Assembly (NCBI GenBank): GCA_944390015.1
Contig: CALXOL010000011.1
Coordinates: forward strand, 24,762-88,761
Reading direction: 5' to 3'
Origin: an uncultured Spirochaetaceae bacterium
GTDB taxonomy: Bacteria; Spirochaetota; Spirochaetia; Sphaerochaetales; Sphaerochaetaceae
DNA: 64,000 nucleotides
A program made the position numbers and the translations under genes. This document shows positions 16,876 through 25,169 of this stretch, piece after piece. The notes under the pieces were generated by a model. The model was not told the DNA's origin, made no database searches, and was given only the letters and a program-made list of their open reading frames with translations. Numbering within the stretch: the first letter of the stretch is position 1; every line of letters starts with the position of its first letter.

Positions 16876-16902
16876 TCATCATTCATTAAAAGGAGGAGAT
16901 AA

Positions 16903-18177
16903 ATGAAGAAATTATTAGTGGCATTAATGCTTTTGCTCGTACTTGCACCTATCTTCGCAGGTGGAGCATCCGAAGGACCTGAAGAGGGTCAGACCGAGAT
17001 TTTCTTCTTCCATCGCTGGCCAAACGATCCGAAGAACTCGATGTTCAACGAGCTTCTTGCCCAGTACATGGAGGAGAATCCTGACGTATATATCAGCATG
17101 GACTGTATTCTTAACGACCAGTACAAGGAGAGAATCCGCATGATCGTTCCGACGGAAGATGTCCCTGATGTATTCTCATCATGGTCTGGCACATTCGCTC
17201 AGGAGATGGTCGCATCTGGTAACGTACTCGCTCTCAATGATATCTATGAGGCGGATCCAGAGTGGTCGGAAAAACTGGCAGCGGCATCCGTTGCGGGCTT
17301 TACATTCGATGGCACGATCTATGGTATTCCATGGAGCCAGGATGGAAAGGTATTCTTCTACAATAAGAAGATATTCAACGAGCTCGGTCTTGAAGAGCCT
17401 AAGACATGGGGCGAGTTCATTGAACTTCTCGATACCCTCAAGGCAAACGGTTATGAGACACCGGTCGCAGAAGGTCTTGTAGACCAGTGGGCTGTCCTCC
17501 ATTACCTTGGAACAATCAACCAGAGGATGATTGATGAAGAGACACTGGCAAAGGATTATGATGCGGCAACAGGCGAGTTCACGGATCCAGGCTATGTGCG
17601 TGCCCTCGAGTACTGGCAGCAGCTGACTACTTACATGGGAGAGGTTGCTTCTGCTATCGACCATGAGACTGCCAGGAACACGCTATTCGCAACAGGCGAG
17701 GCTCCGATCATGTACCTGCAGTTTGCGGAAATCCCACAGCTTGAGCAGGTAATCCCAGATGATTTCGAGTATGGATTCTTCAACTTCCCAGCATTTGAGG
17801 ATGGAGAGGGAGACCCGAACGCACTCACAGGAGCTCCAGAAGGATTCATGATCAGCAATAAGGCTGAGAACATCGATGCATGTGTCGATTTCCTCAAGTG
17901 GCTCGTAAGCCCGGAGAGGGGATACATCCTTTCAACGGTCGGCGGAGACATGTCATGTGTAGCCGGTGCCCTTGACGGGGACGGCGTTATCGATGCGCAG
18001 AGAGAGGCTCTTGAGATGATTCAGAACGCTTCTTATCTCGCAGCATGGTTCGACAATGCTTGTGATCCTTCCGTATACGTAGTATATGGCCAGGGTGGAC
18101 AGGCGATAGCAACAGGAGATGCAACACCAGAAAGTGTCATGGCGCAGGTAAGGACTGCAGCAGCATCTCTGCACTAA
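16903..18177 (+). CDS. ABC sugar transporter substrate-binding protein (family 1)
   Basis: A 424-residue periplasmic binding protein of the MalE-like class. The signal peptide (residues 1-20) ends IFA and the mature chain starts GGASEGPEEG, the same AGGASE start seen in the DctP and LivK proteins here; there is no lipobox. Typical segments: PDVFSSWSGTFAQEM, IYGIPWSQDGKVFFYNKKIFNELGL and TGAPEGFMISNKAEN. AAAGGAGGAG precedes the ATG. It lies between the deglycase and the permeases, so the ligand is probably the Amadori compound. Confidence 0.88.
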   Translation: MKKLLVALMLLLVLAPIFAGGASEGPEEGQTEIFFFHRWPNDPKNSMFNELLAQYMEENPDVYISMDCILNDQYKERIRMIVPTEDVPDVFSSWSGTFAQEMVASGNVLALNDIYEADPEWSEKLAAASVAGFTFDGTIYGIPWSQDGKVFFYNKKIFNELGLEEPKTWGEFIELLDTLKANGYETPVAEGLVDQWAVLHYLGTINQRMIDEETLAKDYDAATGEFTDPGYVRALEYWQQLTTYMGEVASAIDHETARNTLFATGEAPIMYLQFAEIPQLEQVIPDDFEYGFFNFPAFEDGEGDPNALTGAPEGFMISNKAENIDACVDFLKWLVSPERGYILSTVGGDMSCVAGALDGDGVIDAQREALEMIQNASYLAAWFDNACDPSVYVVYGQGGQAIATGDATPESVMAQVRTAAASLH

Positions 18178-18187
18178 GTTTTCCTTA

Positions 18188-18218
18188 AGGCTGGCGGGTC
18201 TTATTCGCCCGTCAGCCT
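18188..18218 (+). promoter_or_regulatory. intercistronic hairpin between binding protein and permease genes
   Basis: AGGCTG-G-CGGG, 9-nt loop, CCCG-T-CAGCCT: ten pairs around a mismatch. No T-run follows directly. It is likely a message stabiliser or partial terminator giving more binding protein than permease, as in the two other transporter operons of this window. Confidence 0.6.
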
Positions 18219-18241
18219 ATGTATTAAAAAAGGAGGGATGA

Positions 18242-19132
18242 ATGAATACAAGAAAAAAGAACCTGGGTGCTTTCATCTTCTGCATTCCCGGGTTGCTCAT
18301 ACTGGCGATATTCGTCTACTTCCCGCTTATCGAGAACATAATATACAGTTTCCAGGGTTTCTCGCTCTCTTCTACGAGCAAGGAATTCGTTGGACTGGAT
18401 AACTATAAGGAACTCTTTAGCGATCCGATTATATGGCAGTCGATAAAAAACAACGTCCTTTATGCTGTCATATCGATAATATTCCAGGTCATGTTCGGCC
18501 TTGTAATCGCTGCAATTCTTGAGGATAAGGTGTTCAGGAAGAGCGAGAGGTTCTTCCAGACGATTTTCTTCATTCCGACGCTTCTTTCTCTTACCGTCGT
18601 ATGTCTTCTTTTTGAATTCATATATAATCCGCAGATGGGACTGCTAAACAGTTTCTTTGAAGCTGTCGGGCTGGACGGCCTAACCAGGATATGGCTCGGA
18701 ACGAGAGATACAGCGATGCTCTCAATCATCGCCGTCTCACAGTGGCAGAGCTTCGGATATATCACGATGCTCTTCATCGTTGCTATTCAGAAGATTCCAA
18801 GTGACCTCTATGAGGCCGCGATCGTGGATGGTGCTGGTAAGATAAGGAGGTTCTTCACCATCACATGCCCAATGGTAAAACAGATGTTCTTTGTAACGAT
18901 GGTACTTACCGTATCCGGTGCGTTCACCGTTTTCAATGAGCCGTACATCCTCACAGGTGGTGGTCCTGGAACTGCAACGATGGTGCTTTCCCTGCACATG
19001 TATCAGACAGGATTCGTAAAGAACAGGATGGGATATGCATCCGCGATAGCAATGCTTATTTTCGTAATAACCGCAGTGCTCTCGTCCGTGCAGTTCTTCT
19101 CATTCGGAACAGGAAAGGAGGAGAGGGAATGA
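18242..19132 (+). CDS. ABC sugar transporter permease, MalF type
   Basis: A 296-residue inner-membrane subunit with six helices. The EAA loop that contacts the ATPase reads YEAAIVDGAGKIRRFFTITCPM (about residues 195-216), and IPGLLILAIFVYFPLIENIIYSF is the first helix. GGAGGG lies before the ATG. It forms a heterodimer with the next gene product, whose ATG overlaps its TGA (ATGA). No ATP-binding subunit is encoded in the operon, so a shared MsmK/UgpC-type ATPase elsewhere must serve it. Confidence 0.9.
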   Translation: MNTRKKNLGAFIFCIPGLLILAIFVYFPLIENIIYSFQGFSLSSTSKEFVGLDNYKELFSDPIIWQSIKNNVLYAVISIIFQVMFGLVIAAILEDKVFRKSERFFQTIFFIPTLLSLTVVCLLFEFIYNPQMGLLNSFFEAVGLDGLTRIWLGTRDTAMLSIIAVSQWQSFGYITMLFIVAIQKIPSDLYEAAIVDGAGKIRRFFTITCPMVKQMFFVTMVLTVSGAFTVFNEPYILTGGGPGTATMVLSLHMYQTGFVKNRMGYASAIAMLIFVITAVLSSVQFFSFGTGKEERE

Positions 19133-19971
19133 AGAAGAAAGAGACTATTATTCCTAGAAGCATACCAGGGCTGCTGATGTTCCTTTTCTGCATCATACTC
19201 TCAATTGTGATAATTTATCCTCTGCTTTGGATCATCATGTCATCATTCAAGGATTACATGAGCATCTATCAGGATGTATGGGGCATGCCGGAGGAGTGGC
19301 TGTTCTCAAACTATTCAAGGGCATGGACAAGGGGAATCTCACAGTATTTTCTGAACAGTATAATCGTAACGATCTGCACTCTGATAGGACTACTGTTCGT
19401 AGCATCCACGCTCGCATTCGGAGTCACGCAGCTGAGGGGCAGGTTAGGTTATGCGGTATTCCTTGCCGTGATGATCTGCATGCTGCTCTCTCCGCAGGTA
19501 TGCGTGCTCCCGCTGTTCATTCTTCTTAGAAGCGTCGGCCTGAATAAGACCTATCTTGCCATGATACTTCCTTATATCGCATTCCGCTTACCGATGTCGG
19601 TCATGCTCATCCGTTCGTTCTTCGTGGGGATTTCGAAGGAGATGGAGGAGGCTGCGGTTATAGACGGTGCGACGCTTTGGCAGATATTCTACAAGATATA
19701 TGTTCCACTTTCAAAGCCGATTCTTTCCACTGTTACCATCATGACGATCTACTATGCATGGAATGAATTCCTTTTTGCGACCATCCTTGTGGACAGTTCC
19801 TCTCTAAGGACTATTCCTGTAGGATTGATGGTATTCCGTGATGGACTGATGACAGAGTGGGGCGTTGTAATGGCAGGAATGGTAATCTCATGCATTCCGC
19901 TGATCATCGTATATCTTTGCATGTCACGAAATTTCATTCGTGGACTGACTGCTGGTTCGGTAAAGGGGTGA
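19129..19971 (+). CDS. ABC sugar transporter permease, MalG type
   Basis: A 280-residue partner permease with six helices and the MalG-type EAA loop MEEAAVIDGATLWQIFYKIYVPL near residue 180. The N-terminal helix IILSIVIIYPLLWIIMSSFKD is the usual MalG start. It is translationally coupled to the upstream permease; its TGA at 19969-19971 is 6 nt before the kinase ATG. Confidence 0.9.
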   Translation: MKKKETIIPRSIPGLLMFLFCIILSIVIIYPLLWIIMSSFKDYMSIYQDVWGMPEEWLFSNYSRAWTRGISQYFLNSIIVTICTLIGLLFVASTLAFGVTQLRGRLGYAVFLAVMICMLLSPQVCVLPLFILLRSVGLNKTYLAMILPYIAFRLPMSVMLIRSFFVGISKEMEEAAVIDGATLWQIFYKIYVPLSKPILSTVTIMTIYYAWNEFLFATILVDSSSLRTIPVGLMVFRDGLMTEWGVVMAGMVISCIPLIIVYLCMSRNFIRGLTAGSVKG

Positions 19972-19977
19972 TTGGGT

Positions 19978-20790
19978 ATGAAACTTATTTGTATCGGAGA
20001 CAATGTCGTAGACTGCTATCTGGATGATGGAATTTACTATCCAGGGGGAAACGCCGTTAATGTCGCAGTAAACGCAAAGAAGGATGGAGCTGAGAAGGTA
20101 GGCTACATCGGAGTTTTCGGAGATGATGAAGAAGCGGAGAACATAATAAGAGACCTTCATCTGGAAGGTGTTGACACTACGCGTTCAAGAAGGGTATACG
20201 CCCCTTCCGCACACCCTGGGGTCAAGCTTGTTAATGGGGACAGGGTGTTCGTAAAAGGGCTGAGGGACACATGTCAGCACCTTTTTTCGATAAGGATTGT
20301 GGATGAGGATATCTCTGTAATAAAAGATTATGATCTGATCCATACCAGCTGCTTTTCAAACCTCGAATATGAGCTTAGCAGTCTTTCAAAACTTCTCGAT
20401 GTCTCATTTGATTACTCTGAGAGGATGGATGATGAGTATCTTGAGCGCACGATAAAGTATGTGAAATATGCGTTCTTCTCCGCATCTGACTTCTCAGATG
20501 AGGAGGCAAGAGCATTTCTCCGCCATGCCCATGAGATGGGGGGAACCGTCATAGGTGTTACAAGAGGAAGCAAGGGTGCGCTCTTCTATGATGGAAAAGA
20601 CTACTATGCACAGCCTGTTAAATTCGTCCCTCCTGTGGATACCATGGGAGCAGGGGATAGTTTCATCGCTGGGTTCCTGGTGAAGATAGCCGACGGGGCA
20701 AGCATTCCTGATGCCTTGGATTACGCTGCCTCTGTCAGCGCCCAGACATGCCTCGTGCACGGTGGATGGGGTCATCCACATAAGCTTTAG
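19978..20790 (+). CDS. frlD: PfkB-family sugar kinase, fructoselysine 6-kinase-like
   Basis: A 270-residue ribokinase-fold enzyme. I chose the ATG at 19978 with AAGGGGTG upstream rather than the in-frame TTG at 19972. GDNVVDCYLDD and PGGNAVNVAVNA are the sugar-binding N-terminal motifs, and DTMGAGDSFIAGFL is the anion hole and catalytic Asp near residue 220. The VHGGW end also resembles FrlD. It phosphorylates the imported Amadori compound at C6, giving the substrate of the deglycase encoded first in the operon. This gene closes the operon. Confidence 0.83.
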   Translation: MKLICIGDNVVDCYLDDGIYYPGGNAVNVAVNAKKDGAEKVGYIGVFGDDEEAENIIRDLHLEGVDTTRSRRVYAPSAHPGVKLVNGDRVFVKGLRDTCQHLFSIRIVDEDISVIKDYDLIHTSCFSNLEYELSSLSKLLDVSFDYSERMDDEYLERTIKYVKYAFFSASDFSDEEARAFLRHAHEMGGTVIGVTRGSKGALFYDGKDYYAQPVKFVPPVDTMGAGDSFIAGFLVKIADGASIPDALDYAASVSAQTCLVHGGWGHPHKL

Positions 20791-20817
20791 TCCTCCTTTT
20801 TTTTTCAGAATAAACTT

Positions 20818-20850
20818 GGTCGTAAGGAGTTCCTTGCGGCCATTTTCTTT
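20818..20850 (+). terminator. terminator of the Amadori operon
   Basis: GGTCGTAAGGA facing TCCTTGCGGCC (two G-U pairs), then ATTTTCTTT. It lies 27 nt after the kinase stop. Confidence 0.75.
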
Positions 20851-20896
20851 TTCTTCCCTCCCGATTTCGTGCGATAATCGATAATGGAGGCACATC

Positions 20897-21691
20897 ATGA
20901 TAAGAAAGGCTTTGTTCAAGGGAACTTGGTATCCATCATGCGGTGAGACACTTGATCGGATAGTCAATGTGGCAGGATCCGGAGAGTACGTCTCTGCTGT
21001 CCTTCCACATTCGGGGCTCTATTATAGTGGTCCTCTGATTTCAGATTTCTTTCGCAATCTGAGTCCGGGTATAATGAAAATCCTCATAATCAGTCCTTCT
21101 CACTATTTCATGCTGGAAAAAGACACTTTATATACTTGCTCTCACACGCTCTCCGAGACTCCATATGGAAGTTTGGAAACATTAGCTTTTCCTGTTTCCG
21201 GAGAGAGATTCGATATTGCCCTAGAAAAGGAGCATGGCATAGAGATGTTTCTTCCGTTTGTTAAGAGGAAAGGGCTTAGTGTCTCCTATGCGCTTCTTTC
21301 CTCTTTTTCATCTCTAAGCGAGGTTGAGAGGATGGCAGAGAAGTTCTTAGCCATACTGGATGATGAGACTGCGATAATAGCTTCAAGCGATTTCACACAT
21401 TACGGCAAGCGTTTTGGTTATATGATCTATGGCGAAGATGCCCATGCAAAGGTCATCAGCCATGATTATGAGATTGCATCCCTTATCGCCCAAGGAATGG
21501 TCGATGATGTATTTGCCGTCCATGAAAGGACCACGATATGTGGAATAGCACCACAGATGCTCCTTTCTATGATCATGAAAATAAAGGGTTGCATTGGAAA
21601 AGTCGGAGGGCACTACAGCTCGAATGATGTATATGATGCGGGCTCTTTGGATTTTGTCTCTTATTTTGATGTTTTCTGGAGCAGAAAATGA
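20897..21691 (+). CDS. amrB: AmmeMemoRadiSam system protein B (MEMO1 family)
   Basis: 264 residues, homologous to human MEMO1 and related to class III extradiol dioxygenases. Conserved metal-site segments: AVLPHSGLYYSGP (residues about 35-47), ISPSHYFML, IIASSDFTHYGKRFGY, and TTICGIAPQML carrying the family cysteine. GGAGG lies before the ATG. It is first of three overlapping genes that together make the AmmeMemoRadiSam set; eukaryotic MEMO binds copper or iron and affects redox, but the bacterial role is not established. Its TGA overlaps the next ATG. Confidence 0.9.
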   Translation: MIRKALFKGTWYPSCGETLDRIVNVAGSGEYVSAVLPHSGLYYSGPLISDFFRNLSPGIMKILIISPSHYFMLEKDTLYTCSHTLSETPYGSLETLAFPVSGERFDIALEKEHGIEMFLPFVKRKGLSVSYALLSSFSSLSEVERMAEKFLAILDDETAIIASSDFTHYGKRFGYMIYGEDAHAKVISHDYEIASLIAQGMVDDVFAVHERTTICGIAPQMLLSMIMKIKGCIGKVGGHYSSNDVYDAGSLDFVSYFDVFWSRK

Positions 21692-22215
21692 ATGAAAGTG
21701 AAAAAAAAGAAATTCTGGATTTTGCCTATGATGTACTAAAAGGACTTTTTACTGGAAAGAGGGTAGACATACCGACCTATACTGAGAGCTTTGGTGCTTT
21801 TGTCACGCTGAGAAAGAAGGGCTCTCTCAGGGGGTGCATAGGGTACATGGAACCGGTTGCACCTCTTTATCGGATGATAGCACTTCTAGTAAAGGATGCG
21901 GCGTTCAATGACTTCAGATTCCCACCCCTTGATGAGAGTGAGGTAAATGATGTGAGCATTGAGATATCATTGCTTACACCTCTTAAGAGGATAGACAGTC
22001 TGGATGATTTCATCCTTGGCAGAGATGGTATTATCATGAGCTTGAATGGAAGGAAAGCGGCATTCCTTCCTGAGGTTGCAATTGAGACGGGATGGGATAA
22101 GAAGACGTTTTTAGAGCAGCTATCTCTCAAAGCTGGACTTCAGAGCTCTGCATACCTCGATCCTGGTGCAGAGTTCAGAATCTTCCAAGCGGAGGTAATC
22201 AGGGATGATTTGTGA
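21688..22215 (+). CDS. amrA: AmmeMemoRadiSam system protein A (AMMECR1 family)
   Basis: A 175-residue AMMECR1-domain protein. The hallmark loop appears as KKGSLRGCIGYMEPVAPLYRMI (about residues 45-66), with FRFPPLDESEVNDVSIEISLLTPL after it and AFLPEVAIETGWDKKTFLEQLSLKAGL near the C-terminus. The biochemical activity of AMMECR1 proteins is unknown; the invariant RGCIG loop suggests an active or binding site. It overlaps both neighbours, showing tight co-expression with the MEMO and radical-SAM genes. Confidence 0.9.
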   Translation: MNESEKKEILDFAYDVLKGLFTGKRVDIPTYTESFGAFVTLRKKGSLRGCIGYMEPVAPLYRMIALLVKDAAFNDFRFPPLDESEVNDVSIEISLLTPLKRIDSLDDFILGRDGIIMSLNGRKAAFLPEVAIETGWDKKTFLEQLSLKAGLQSSAYLDPGAEFRIFQAEVIRDDL

Positions 22216-23113
22216 TTTCTGCTATCGCCATTGTGATATAAAAGAGGGAAATTTCGGAGTTTGCGAATCCAGAATGTGTAAAAATGGGCAGATAATAAGT
22301 CCTTATTACGGCGCACTTTGTGCAATAGCGATTGATCCTGTTGAGAAGAAACCTCTTTATCACTATCATCCGGGAAAAAAGACAGTCTCGATTGCTCAGG
22401 AGCGGTGTAATTTCTTTTGCTCTTTCTGTCAGAACCATACGATAAGCCGCCATCATAGGATGCGAGAGAAGGTGGCAGAGGATGATATTGTAAGCTATGC
22501 CATTCAAAGAGGTTTCCCATCAGTCAGCTATACATATTCAGAACCACTGGTCTGGCAGGATTATATGCTCTCTGTTTCAAAAAAAGCAAAGGCTAAAGGG
22601 TTGGAGAACATAATGGTGAGTAACGGAAGTTTCTCAGATGAATCACTTGAGCGTATCCTTCCTCTTATTGATGCGTTCAATATTGATTTGAAAGGAGATG
22701 AGGCCTTTTATAGAACTTTTATTAAGGCAAGTTCTGATCCCGTAAGAGCATCCATCAGGAGAATTGCCGGATCCTCTGCTCATCTTGAAGTCACCACCAT
22801 GGTGATAGAGGATATCCACACTCCGAATATGATTAGCGAGCTTGGATCTTTTCTAAGGGAAGCCGGGGTAAAAGTCTGGCATCTGACAAGATTTTTTCCT
22901 TCCTATCTTCTTTCGGATAGAAAGGAGACGAGTGAGAGCTATTTGATGAAGATATATGAAGTTGCAAGAGAAAGCGGAATCCCATATATCTATAGGGGAA
23001 ACACGGCTTTTCATGATGAGGCCATATGTCCAAGCTGTGGAAAAAGAGTAGATAGATACCGTATAAACGGGAAGTGCCCGAATTGCGGAGAATTAATTTA
23101 CGGCAAATTCTGA
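22205..23113 (+). CDS. amrS: AmmeMemoRadiSam system radical SAM enzyme
   Basis: A 302-residue radical SAM protein. An N-terminal cysteine cluster (CDFCYRHCDIKEGNFGVC) precedes the [4Fe-4S]-SAM motif CNFFCSFC near residue 69. A C-terminal zinc ribbon CPSCG...CPNCG ends the chain, which may hold a metal or position a protein substrate. Older annotations call it a pyruvate-formate-lyase activase homologue, but its gene set is different. It overlaps amrA by 11 bp. It presumably modifies a substrate in concert with the two partners; the product is unknown. Confidence 0.9.
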   Translation: MICDFCYRHCDIKEGNFGVCESRMCKNGQIISPYYGALCAIAIDPVEKKPLYHYHPGKKTVSIAQERCNFFCSFCQNHTISRHHRMREKVAEDDIVSYAIQRGFPSVSYTYSEPLVWQDYMLSVSKKAKAKGLENIMVSNGSFSDESLERILPLIDAFNIDLKGDEAFYRTFIKASSDPVRASIRRIAGSSAHLEVTTMVIEDIHTPNMISELGSFLREAGVKVWHLTRFFPSYLLSDRKETSESYLMKIYEVARESGIPYIYRGNTAFHDEAICPSCGKRVDRYRINGKCPNCGELIYGKF

Positions 23114-23117
23114 ATAT

Positions 23118-23146
23118 TTGTACGATTTTAGTAACCTGTTTATATT
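23118..23146 (+). promoter_or_regulatory. probable promoter of the barrel-protein cluster
   Basis: TTGTAC (23118-23123), 17-bp spacer, TATATT (23141-23146), 45 bp before the first barrel gene. Confidence 0.5.
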
Positions 23147-23191
23147 TTCTCTGTTATACTTATAAAAAAACAAATGGCATTGGAGTAAGAT

Positions 23192-23797
23192 ATGAAGAAA
23201 ACATTATTAGTCTTATTGTTAATCGCATCCTTAATTACTACTGCTTTCGCAGCAAAAGGGCAGGAGGTCATGCTTGGTGTGTCTTCAGGTTTTAATGAAG
23301 AAGTAGAATTTCATGAAAACTTCGATCCTACTACTAGGGATATAGTACCAATTAAAGCAGATGCGCTCTTTTATTTGGGAGACAGTCTTGCATTTAATAC
23401 CGCACTAGGTATGGATATTTACATCCATAATAGCGATTCTAGCGATCCTTCCGTAGGTTTTGTTGCTGACATTCTTGCTTATTACCGTATGAACATTGGA
23501 AAGAATGCAGATTTCCTCGTTGGAGGCGGCGCTGCTTATAAGTATAAGGGTGAAACGACAGAGATTGGTCCGCTTAATATGACAACATATAAGCACACTC
23601 TGGCTTTACTTGCATCTCTTAGACTTCAGCTTGGTATCACAGACAATATTTCCGCATTTGCTGGTGCGGATATCGGTTATAACATTGTGAACATCGTTGG
23701 TGGTAGTTCTGATTTAGGCAGTGGTGGAAGCTCCGACGATACAGGAGAGACAATAATGCCTTGGGCTATTAAGGCAGGAGTCAATTACAAGTTCTAA
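23192..23797 (+). CDS. outer-membrane beta-barrel-like protein, paralogue 1
   Basis: A 201-residue exported protein: signal peptide 1-20 (LLLIASLITTAFA), then alternating beta strands. Segments shared with the next two genes are VPIKADALFYLGDSLAFNTALGMDIY, ADILAYYRMNIG, FLVGGGAAYK, SLRLQLGITDNISAFAGADIGYN and a final IKAGVNYKF. A C-terminal aromatic (Phe) at the end of an amphipathic strand is the outer-membrane insertion signal. The size fits an eight- to ten-stranded barrel. The function is unknown. A strong hairpin follows its stop. Confidence 0.72.
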   Translation: MKKTLLVLLLIASLITTAFAAKGQEVMLGVSSGFNEEVEFHENFDPTTRDIVPIKADALFYLGDSLAFNTALGMDIYIHNSDSSDPSVGFVADILAYYRMNIGKNADFLVGGGAAYKYKGETTEIGPLNMTTYKHTLALLASLRLQLGITDNISAFAGADIGYNIVNIVGGSSDLGSGGSSDDTGETIMPWAIKAGVNYKF

Positions 23798-23806
23798 TAA
23801 CGTTTC

Positions 23807-23838
23807 ATAGCTCCTGAGAGATCGGGAGCTATATTTTT
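23807..23838 (+). terminator. hairpin with T-run between barrel genes 1 and 2
   Basis: ATAGCTCC, 10-nt loop, GGAGCTAT, then ATTTTTA. It is terminator-like; genes 2 and 3 may be expressed by read-through or from a weak promoter. Confidence 0.7.
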
Positions 23839-23851
23839 ATCTGGAGATGAT

Positions 23852-24454
23852 ATGAGAAGATTGTTAATTGTTTTTGTAATTTCACTTACAGTCATCTCAG
23901 CCTCTTATGCTGCTGAGACTACAGTCATGGCTGGAGGAGAGAGCGGCTTCAGTCAGCTTGTAATGTTTTCTAATGATAGGGGTGATAGGACAGGGAATAT
24001 CGTACCTATAAAGATGGATGCACTTTTCTATTTGGGAACTAATTTCGCTCTGAATACAACCGTAGGAATGGATATCTATCTGCCGCAGAATAAAAACATG
24101 GATACTTTTCTTGGCTTATCTGCAGATGTTTTTGCTTATTACAGACTTCCTATTTCTGAATCCATAAGTTTTCTTGCAGGTGGAGGATTATCTTATAGGC
24201 TCTGTAATCTTCTTTCCTTCCGTGGTGAAAACTCTTCTGCGGAGATAAATCTTCATATGCTTGCTCTTCTTGCATCAGCTCGTATGCAGTTTGGAATAAC
24301 GGAGAACATATTTGCATTTGCATCGGCTGACATCGGATACAATGTGCTTAATATTACATCCGGGCGAGGAGGCGGAGTTTCCGGATCTGGTGTCGTAAAA
24401 GGTATGAATGCGATGCCATGGGCTATAAATGCAGGAATAAATTATAAGTTCTGA
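23852..24454 (+). CDS. outer-membrane beta-barrel-like protein, paralogue 2
   Basis: 200 residues, with signal peptide 1-20 ending SYA. It follows paralogue 1 along its length: VPIKMDALFYLGTNFALNTTVGMDIYL, ADVFAYYRLPI, FLAGGGLSYR, SARMQFGITENIFAFASADIGYN and a terminal INAGINYKF. A GGAGATGAT site precedes the ATG. Divergence from paralogue 1 is substantial, concentrated in predicted loops, which is what surface-exposed barrel loops under selection would show. The next gene follows after 13 bp. Confidence 0.72.
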   Translation: MRRLLIVFVISLTVISASYAAETTVMAGGESGFSQLVMFSNDRGDRTGNIVPIKMDALFYLGTNFALNTTVGMDIYLPQNKNMDTFLGLSADVFAYYRLPISESISFLAGGGLSYRLCNLLSFRGENSSAEINLHMLALLASARMQFGITENIFAFASADIGYNVLNITSGRGGGVSGSGVVKGMNAMPWAINAGINYKF

Positions 24455-24467
24455 TATGGAGGAGATG

Positions 24468-25085
24468 ATGAAGAAAGTAGTTTCAACAATGTTTGTTATC
24501 ATGATGGTTATTTCTGGTGTATATGCAGCTATCGATACCGATATCATGCTAGGACTCTCCAGCGGATACAACCAGCTCATTCCTATTGAGAGCAAAAATG
24601 AGGAAGATGGTGATATTAAAATCCCACCAGGCTCTTTTGATGGCGATTATGTGCCTGTTAAGGCAGATTTGCTGGTTTATATGGGAGATGGCTTTGCCTT
24701 CAATACTGCACTGGGACTAGATATCCGTCTTCCTGATAATGATTTTTCAGAGGTTGATCTTGGATTCATCGCTGATGTTTTTGCCTATTACAGATTGCAG
24801 CTCATAGAGAATATAGATTTACTTGCAGGTGGTGGCGTCTCTTATAAGATGTATGTGGTTGACGAGGAGGCTGGCGCTACACTGCACTCTGTTTCCCTTA
24901 TGGCATCAATGAGGTTCCAGTTCGGCGTTACAGATTTCCTCAGCGTGTTTGCTGGTGTGGATGCAGGTTATAATATACTGAACGCAGTATATGGTTCGAT
25001 TCCTGGAGGTGTGAATTTGGCCTTCTCTTTGAAAGCGCCTGTAATACCGTGGGCTGTTAAAGCCGGTATAAGTTATAAGTTCTAA
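24468..25085 (+). CDS. outer-membrane beta-barrel-like protein, paralogue 3
   Basis: About 205 residues. The ATG at 24468 (MKKVVSTMF) is preferred because an ATG at 24456 overlaps the GGAGGAG ribosome site. The signal peptide ends VYA. The conserved core is as in paralogues 1 and 2 (VPVKADLLVYMGDGFAFNTALGLDI, FIADVFAYYRLQL, LLAGGGVSYK, FGVTDFLSVFAGVDAGYN, VKAGISYKF), with a longer first loop (residues about 30-50). It ends with Phe like the others. A terminator follows. Confidence 0.72.
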   Translation: MKKVVSTMFVIMMVISGVYAAIDTDIMLGLSSGYNQLIPIESKNEEDGDIKIPPGSFDGDYVPVKADLLVYMGDGFAFNTALGLDIRLPDNDFSEVDLGFIADVFAYYRLQLIENIDLLAGGGVSYKMYVVDEEAGATLHSVSLMASMRFQFGVTDFLSVFAGVDAGYNILNAVYGSIPGGVNLAFSLKAPVIPWAVKAGISYKF

Positions 25086-25102
25086 ATTTGGTTTTTCTTT
25101 CC

Positions 25103-25130
25103 AGCTCCCTTCTGTTGGGAGCTTTATTTT
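25103..25130 (+). terminator. terminator of the barrel cluster
   Basis: AGCTCCC, TTCTGTT loop, GGGAGCT followed by TTATTTTT. The stem resembles that after the first barrel gene, so the hairpins may have been duplicated with the genes. Confidence 0.82.
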
Positions 25131-25169
25131 TGTCTTTTTTTGTGTATCATGTAGCCTTAGGGAGGAGCC

